Shown piece after piece: positions 59,256-64,000 of a DNA stretch of 64,000 nucleotides (within the stretch, counting starts at the first letter, position 1; each line of letters starts with the position of its first letter). The notes beneath the pieces are model-generated. The model made no database searches and was not told the DNA's origin. It saw only the letters and a list, made by a program, of their open reading frames with translations. The DNA comes from Bacteroidota bacterium (GTDB lineage: Bacteria; Bacteroidota; Bacteroidia; AKYH767-A; 2013-40CM-41-45): contig QQVM01000016.1 of assembly GCA_003389385.1 (NCBI GenBank), positions 62,001 through 126,000 of the forward strand. Direction: 5' to 3'. The translations under genes were made by a program, and so were the position numbers.

Positions 59256-61121
59256 ATGACAAAATTTCAATTTATAAAGACCTCGCTGGCCTTCTTGGTT
59301 GCATTTGTACTGATACGCGGGTTGGCAAGTGCTCAGGAACATGTGTACCCTCTTGGAGTGAATCATGTCATCCTTGAATACCTTGAAAAAGATCCTGGTC
59401 TTGTATCGAGAAGAACAGCCATATTCGACACTGTACAGCTTCCCTTCGTGGATGATTTTTCCAGACCGGGCATTTATCCCTTTGACAGTCTTTGGGAAGA
59501 CAAGGATGTTTTCATCAATTCAAATTACGCCAATCGGCCTGTTACAATCGGAGTGGCAACGTTTGACGGACTGGATGCTTTTGGAAGACCACATGACAGC
59601 CTTTCCAGCAGCGATGCGATTGCAGACTACCTGACCTCAAGACCAATTGATCTCGGTGGATTGCAGAATGACCCAACGGTTTGGCTTAGTTTCTTTGTCC
59701 AGCCTCAAGGATTGGGAGACATTCCTGAGCCTCAGGATTCGCTGGTTCTTCAGTTTAAAGACAGCAGCGGAAACTGGAACTGGATGTGGTCTGAAGCAGG
59801 TCGCGCTGATTCAGCATTCAAACGCGTGAACATTCACATCAACGACAATAAATATCTCTACAAAGGATTTCAGTTTCGATTTTACAACATAGCCACAGTA
59901 AACGGAAACAGGGATCACTGGAATCTCGATTATGTCATCCTGAATAAAAACACCGCCGCGAATGACTCCATCCGTGACAATGCATTTATCAATGTCCAAG
60001 GTTCTTTGTTGAATGAATTTTCAGCCATGCCCTACCCTCATTATAAATCGCTGAGCAATCCTGCAAGTGCTGTTCGCACTTCGTTCAGCGATACAATCAG
60101 GAATATTAATTACGGCAACACTTCATTAAACTACATCCTTGAAATTCAGGATGAGCAACAAATCGTTCAGTACTCTTCCATTCCGAGCAACCTGAATTCA
60201 TCTTCAGGAACAAACACGATATTTAACACTACAACTACATACAGCTTCTCCAATTCGCTCCCAAAGGACAGCACTCATTTCCTCTTCAAAAGTTATTTCA
60301 GTCAGCCGGGAATTCTGTCCAACGCGAACAATGATACAAGTTACCACACCCAGTACTTCCATAACTATTACGCATATGATGATGGTTCAGCTGAAATAGC
60401 TTACGGCATCACTGGCAATGCTGATGTAAAACTTGCATACCTGTTTAATGTAAAAATGACAGATACACTCCGCGGAGTTCAGATTTATTTTAATCCTACC
60501 GGACTGAATGTGCATAATAAACTTTTCCAACTGGCAGTATGGAGCCAATTAACAGTCGGCAGCAGCAACGACAATCTGATCTATAAAATGATAGACCAGA
60601 AACCGGCCAATCCCGACAGCATCAATGGCTTTGCCACTTATTATTTCGATTCACTGCTGGTTATTCCTGCAGGAAATATCTATGTAGGCATCATTCAGAA
60701 TGAACCGCAGACACTTTACGGAATCGGTCTAGACCGCAACACAGATTCACGCTCGAAAATGTTTTATCACGTTGACGGTTTCTGGTATCAGACTTCAGTG
60801 AAAGGAAGTTGGATGATAAGACCATTCTTTGGAAAAGAGAGTCCGGTTGTTTCTGTGAATGAAATTAATCCCGAAACATTCGAAGTGACCCTTTATCCAA
60901 ATCCGGCCAATTCCCAATTCAATATTGAAATTCCCGGCAGGACGCATGATGATTACCAAGTAACTATGTTCAATATCACAGGCCAAAAGCTGCTGGAAGA
61001 AAAATTCAACCCTCAGCATATTTATAATACAAAGTTTCTGTCCCCTTCCATTTATTTCGTCAGAATTACTGATAACAGAAAGGGTACTGTTTCTGTCCGC
61101 AAACTAATTATCAGGAATTAA
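59256..61121 (+). CDS. Secreted protein with T9SS type A sorting domain
   Basis: 621 aa; signal peptide; C-term VTLYPNPANSQFNIEIPG...VTMFNITGQKLLEEKF...SIYFVRITDNRKGTVSVRKLIIRN. Confidence 0.9.
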   Translation: MTKFQFIKTSLAFLVAFVLIRGLASAQEHVYPLGVNHVILEYLEKDPGLVSRRTAIFDTVQLPFVDDFSRPGIYPFDSLWEDKDVFINSNYANRPVTIGVATFDGLDAFGRPHDSLSSSDAIADYLTSRPIDLGGLQNDPTVWLSFFVQPQGLGDIPEPQDSLVLQFKDSSGNWNWMWSEAGRADSAFKRVNIHINDNKYLYKGFQFRFYNIATVNGNRDHWNLDYVILNKNTAANDSIRDNAFINVQGSLLNEFSAMPYPHYKSLSNPASAVRTSFSDTIRNINYGNTSLNYILEIQDEQQIVQYSSIPSNLNSSSGTNTIFNTTTTYSFSNSLPKDSTHFLFKSYFSQPGILSNANNDTSYHTQYFHNYYAYDDGSAEIAYGITGNADVKLAYLFNVKMTDTLRGVQIYFNPTGLNVHNKLFQLAVWSQLTVGSSNDNLIYKMIDQKPANPDSINGFATYYFDSLLVIPAGNIYVGIIQNEPQTLYGIGLDRNTDSRSKMFYHVDGFWYQTSVKGSWMIRPFFGKESPVVSVNEINPETFEVTLYPNPANSQFNIEIPGRTHDDYQVTMFNITGQKLLEEKFNPQHIYNTKFLSPSIYFVRITDNRKGTVSVRKLIIRN

Positions 61122-61142
61122 CACTACTCCTGCATTCTTTAC

Positions 61143-62198
61143 ATGTCAGATTCAGAACAATTTAATTCCGGTGATTTTGAAAATCAGGAGCAGGATGAAC
61201 TTTACGAACATCACCGCATCATCGTAGATAAGGGGCAGTCTCTGCTTCGAATTGATAAATTCCTGATGAATCGCCTGGAGCACACATCCAGGAACAGGAT
61301 ACAACAAGCATGCGACGCAGGAAACATCCTTGTGAACGGAAAAGAAATCAAATCGAGTTACAAGGTAAAACCGGGTGACCAGATACAGGTAGTACTACCT
61401 GAACCGGTCAGGGAAATAGAACTAATTCCTCAGAACCTACCGATCAACATCGTTTTTGAAGACCACGATCTGGTGATCCTTGATAAAGCAGCGGGAATGG
61501 TTGTGCATCCTGCCTATGGAAATTATACTGGCACTTTGATGAATGCTTTGGTATATCATTTCTCAAACCTTCCGGCTTCAGAACACAATCTCAACAGACC
61601 AGGCCTGATTCACAGAATAGATAAAAACACCTCCGGCTTGCTCGTCATCGCAAAGACTGAAAAGGCGATGACCAAACTAGCCAAAGAGTTTTTTGACAGG
61701 ACTATTGAAAGAAAATATCTTGCTCTTGTATGGGGAGATTTTAAGGAAGACGAGGGAACTATTACCGGAAATGTAGGCAGAAACCTGAAAGACCGTAAAG
61801 TGATGGATGTATTTCCGGAAGGAGATCACGGAAAGCATGCAGTCACACATTATAAAGTGATAGAACGATTTGGCTATCTGACATTGGTAGAATGCAAACT
61901 TGAAACCGGGAGAACACACCAGATCCGTGTTCACATGAAATATATCAATCATCCCCTTTTTAATGATGAGTCATACGGCGGAAACAGAATTCTCAAGGGA
62001 ACTACATTCAGCAAATACAAGCAATTTGTAGAGAACTGCTTTGAGATAATGCCCAGACAAGCGCTGCATGCCAAAACACTGGGTTTTGTTCATCCTGTGA
62101 ATGGAAAGAAAATGTTCTTTGAAAGTCCGCTTCCTGAGGACTTTTCAACTGTTTTGGAAAAATGGCGGAATTATATCCGGCATAAAAAAGAAGACTAA
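61143..62198 (+). CDS. RluA-family pseudouridine synthase (RluD-like)
   Basis: S4 domain (LRIDKFLMNRLEHTSRNRIQQACDAGNILVNGK); PGLIHRIDKNTSGLLVIAKTEKA; ETGRTHQIRVHMKYINHPL. Confidence 0.96.
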   Translation: MSDSEQFNSGDFENQEQDELYEHHRIIVDKGQSLLRIDKFLMNRLEHTSRNRIQQACDAGNILVNGKEIKSSYKVKPGDQIQVVLPEPVREIELIPQNLPINIVFEDHDLVILDKAAGMVVHPAYGNYTGTLMNALVYHFSNLPASEHNLNRPGLIHRIDKNTSGLLVIAKTEKAMTKLAKEFFDRTIERKYLALVWGDFKEDEGTITGNVGRNLKDRKVMDVFPEGDHGKHAVTHYKVIERFGYLTLVECKLETGRTHQIRVHMKYINHPLFNDESYGGNRILKGTTFSKYKQFVENCFEIMPRQALHAKTLGFVHPVNGKKMFFESPLPEDFSTVLEKWRNYIRHKKED

Positions 62199-62214
62199 GT
62201 TATTCAGCTTTAAA

Positions 62215-63372
62215 TTACTGAGATAACTCCTCTGAATAATCCTTTATCACATTGTAAAGGGTATCCCTTTCAATTGGTCTCCTTCCGCTTTCACGTATGA
62301 GTTCAACAAGCTGCTCTGTTGACAAGGCAGGATTCTGGTCTTCAGCACCTGCCATGCTGTAAATCTTCGTCGAATCATCGATGGTTCCATCCAGATCATC
62401 CACTCCAAATGCCTGGCTTAGCTGAGCCGTGTTTCGACCAATCATCGGCCAGTAGGCTTTCACGTGAGAGAAATTATCGAGGTAAATTCTTGAGACAGCA
62501 TAATTTTTCAGATCTTCAACTACACTGACTTCAGGCACATGTGACATGTCATTTCCCTTATTCCTGAACTTGAGCGGGATGAAGGTATTGAAACCTCCTG
62601 TCACATCCTGCAGCTGACGCAATCTTTCCATATGATGGATTCGGTGAGAATAATCTTCGATGTGACCGTAAAGCATAGTTGCGTTGCTGTGCATTCCCAA
62701 CTTATGTGCGGTTTCATGAATTTCAAGCCACTCATCAGCGTTGCATTTATCTGCGCAAATTTTACTTCTGATTTCTTCATCAAATATCTCCGCGCCTCCA
62801 CCGGGCAAAGAATCAAGCCCTGCTGATTTCATCAGGCGCAAACCTTCTTCTATGTTAACTTTTGCTTTTCTGAACATGTAGTGAAGCTCCACGGCAGTAA
62901 ATCCTTTGATGTGAAGATCAGGTCTGAGCATTCTGATTTCTTTCAATAAGCGTATGAAAAAATCAAGATTCATTTTGGGGTGCACTCCTCCAACGATATG
63001 CACTTCAGTTACAGGTTGACCTTTGTACTTTTTTACCAGATCGAGCATCTGATCCAGACTTAACTCCCAACCTTCTTCCTTTTCCTTCAGCATTCTGGAA
63101 TATGAGCAAAAGTTACAGGTGAATACACAGATATTCGTGGGCTCAATGTGAAAATTCCTGTTGAAGTAAGTCGTCTTACCATTCTTCCGCTCTCTAACCG
63201 CATTCGCAAGTGAGCCTAAAAATCCAAGACTTGCATCGCTGTATAAAATAAGTCCTTCTTCAGGCGTGATTCTCTCAGAAGCAAGCACCTTAGCAGCAAT
63301 TGCTTCAAGCCTTGGATCCCGGTTCTCATCCTGATATATGAAGCTTTCGAAAACAGTTTGATTATAAATCAT
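62215..63372 (-). CDS. mqnE: Aminofutalosine synthase (radical SAM)
   Basis: CVFTCNFCSY (CxxxCxxC), IVGGVHPKMNLDFF, LKSAGLDSLPGGGAEIFDEEIR-type, FNTFIPLKFRNKGNDMSH. Start MIYNQTVF (63372) preferred. Confidence 0.92.
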   Translation of the reverse strand: MIYNQTVFESFIYQDENRDPRLEAIAAKVLASERITPEEGLILYSDASLGFLGSLANAVRERKNGKTTYFNRNFHIEPTNICVFTCNFCSYSRMLKEKEEGWELSLDQMLDLVKKYKGQPVTEVHIVGGVHPKMNLDFFIRLLKEIRMLRPDLHIKGFTAVELHYMFRKAKVNIEEGLRLMKSAGLDSLPGGGAEIFDEEIRSKICADKCNADEWLEIHETAHKLGMHSNATMLYGHIEDYSHRIHHMERLRQLQDVTGGFNTFIPLKFRNKGNDMSHVPEVSVVEDLKNYAVSRIYLDNFSHVKAYWPMIGRNTAQLSQAFGVDDLDGTIDDSTKIYSMAGAEDQNPALSTEQLVELIRESGRRPIERDTLYNVIKDYSEELSQ

Positions 63373-63379
63373 AACAGAA

Positions 63380-63387
63380 CAAAGATA
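63380..63387 (-). promoter_or_regulatory. Candidate -7 box (TATCTTTG) for mqnE
   Basis: TAnnTTTG on the minus strand 8 nt upstream of the ATG at 63372. Confidence 0.4.
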
Positions 63388-63482
63388 AGCAAAGCCATCC
63401 AAATGAAATCTTCATTGGAAAGGAATTCGTGCATTTCATCCTGATAAAAAACATTATGTATTTTTAAAGCCAGAACATTGCT

Positions 63483-64000
63483 ATGTGCGGAGTCGCAGGA
63501 TATATTTCATTTAGTCACAGCAACTCGGAAAAAGAACGTTTGCTGAGAATAGCCGTTTCCTGCTTAGCCAGAAGAGGCCCTGACAATAGCGGATACTATA
63601 ACGACAGAAACGTTTTTCTTGGTCATGCTCGCCTGTCGGTCATTGATATTTCCGATGCGGCATCCCAGCCAATGACAGATCCTTCGGGGAGGTATACAAT
63701 AATTTTCAACGGAGAGTTTTTCAACTTCAAGGAACACAGAGAATACTTGCTCTCAAAAGGCATCAGTCTGATTACTCAAAGCGATACGGAAGTGTTGCTA
63801 CATCTTTATATTCTTGAGAAAGAGAAATGTCTTGAAAGGATAAACGGATTCTTTGCATTCGCTATTTATGATAATTCTGAACAGGAAATTTTTATCGCGC
63901 GCGACAGGATTGGGGTGAAGCCATTGCTTTATTCTTTGGATGCCGGTAAATTCATTTTTGCCAGCGAAATGAAGGCGATGATGGCGATGGGAATTGAAAA
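63483..64000 (+). CDS. asnB: Asparagine synthase (glutamine-hydrolyzing), 3'-truncated by the window edge
   Basis: MCGVAGYISF (Cys2 Ntn), LARRGPDNSGYY, GHARLSVIDISDAASQPM, IIFNGEFFNFKE, SDTEVLLHLY; open to the window end. Confidence 0.93.
   Translation, partial: MCGVAGYISFSHSNSEKERLLRIAVSCLARRGPDNSGYYNDRNVFLGHARLSVIDISDAASQPMTDPSGRYTIIFNGEFFNFKEHREYLLSKGISLITQSDTEVLLHLYILEKEKCLERINGFFAFAIYDNSEQEIFIARDRIGVKPLLYSLDAGKFIFASEMKAMMAMGIE

Noticed and set aside
1-64000. Defence island, prophage, IS element or biosynthetic gene cluster
   Set aside because: No integrase, transposase, phage structural, restriction, toxin-antitoxin or NRPS/PKS motifs seen in the listed ORFs.

Overview
This 64 kb window looks like a chromosomal stretch from a Bacteroidota (Sphingobacteriia/Chitinophagia/Flavobacteriia-like) genome. 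The support is T9SS type A and B C-terminal sorting domains, TAnnTTTG promoter boxes, MqnE (futalosine menaquinone route) and gliding-type PKD proteins. Content is mostly housekeeping: partial mutS2, moxR, three SurA/PpiC-type chaperone genes, guaB, M16 peptidase pair, glyA, a cyclophilin-FKBP fusion, hmgA/FAA hydrolase, RelA/SpoT, Fur, purA, gcvT, sugar epimerases, psuK-psuG, rocD, rlmD, aroK, one tRNA-Pro(GGG), a 2571-aa PKD/Ig-like T9SS protein, prolyl oligopeptidase, a tandem D-Ala-D-Ala ligase-like fusion, PASTA protein, RluA-family synthase, mqnE, and partial asnB. I saw no CRISPR array, prophage, IS element or recognised defence system. The main leads are: (1) a 900-aa double ATP-grasp Ddl-like fusion whose C-terminal copy changes the Ser150 and Tyr216 equivalents (to Cys and Phe); (2) a translationally coupled pair of split, degenerate histidine-kinase-like membrane proteins, neither with a recognisable phospho-acceptor His; (3) an unannotated 26-codon Lys/Arg/Tyr-rich micro-ORF with its own terminator between hmgA and the FAA hydrolase gene; (4) a possible ~1.8 kb supra-domain tandem duplication inside the giant PKD gene; (5) an AsmA-like/GT51 transglycosylase fusion. 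All family calls are by eye from motifs; no database search was run.
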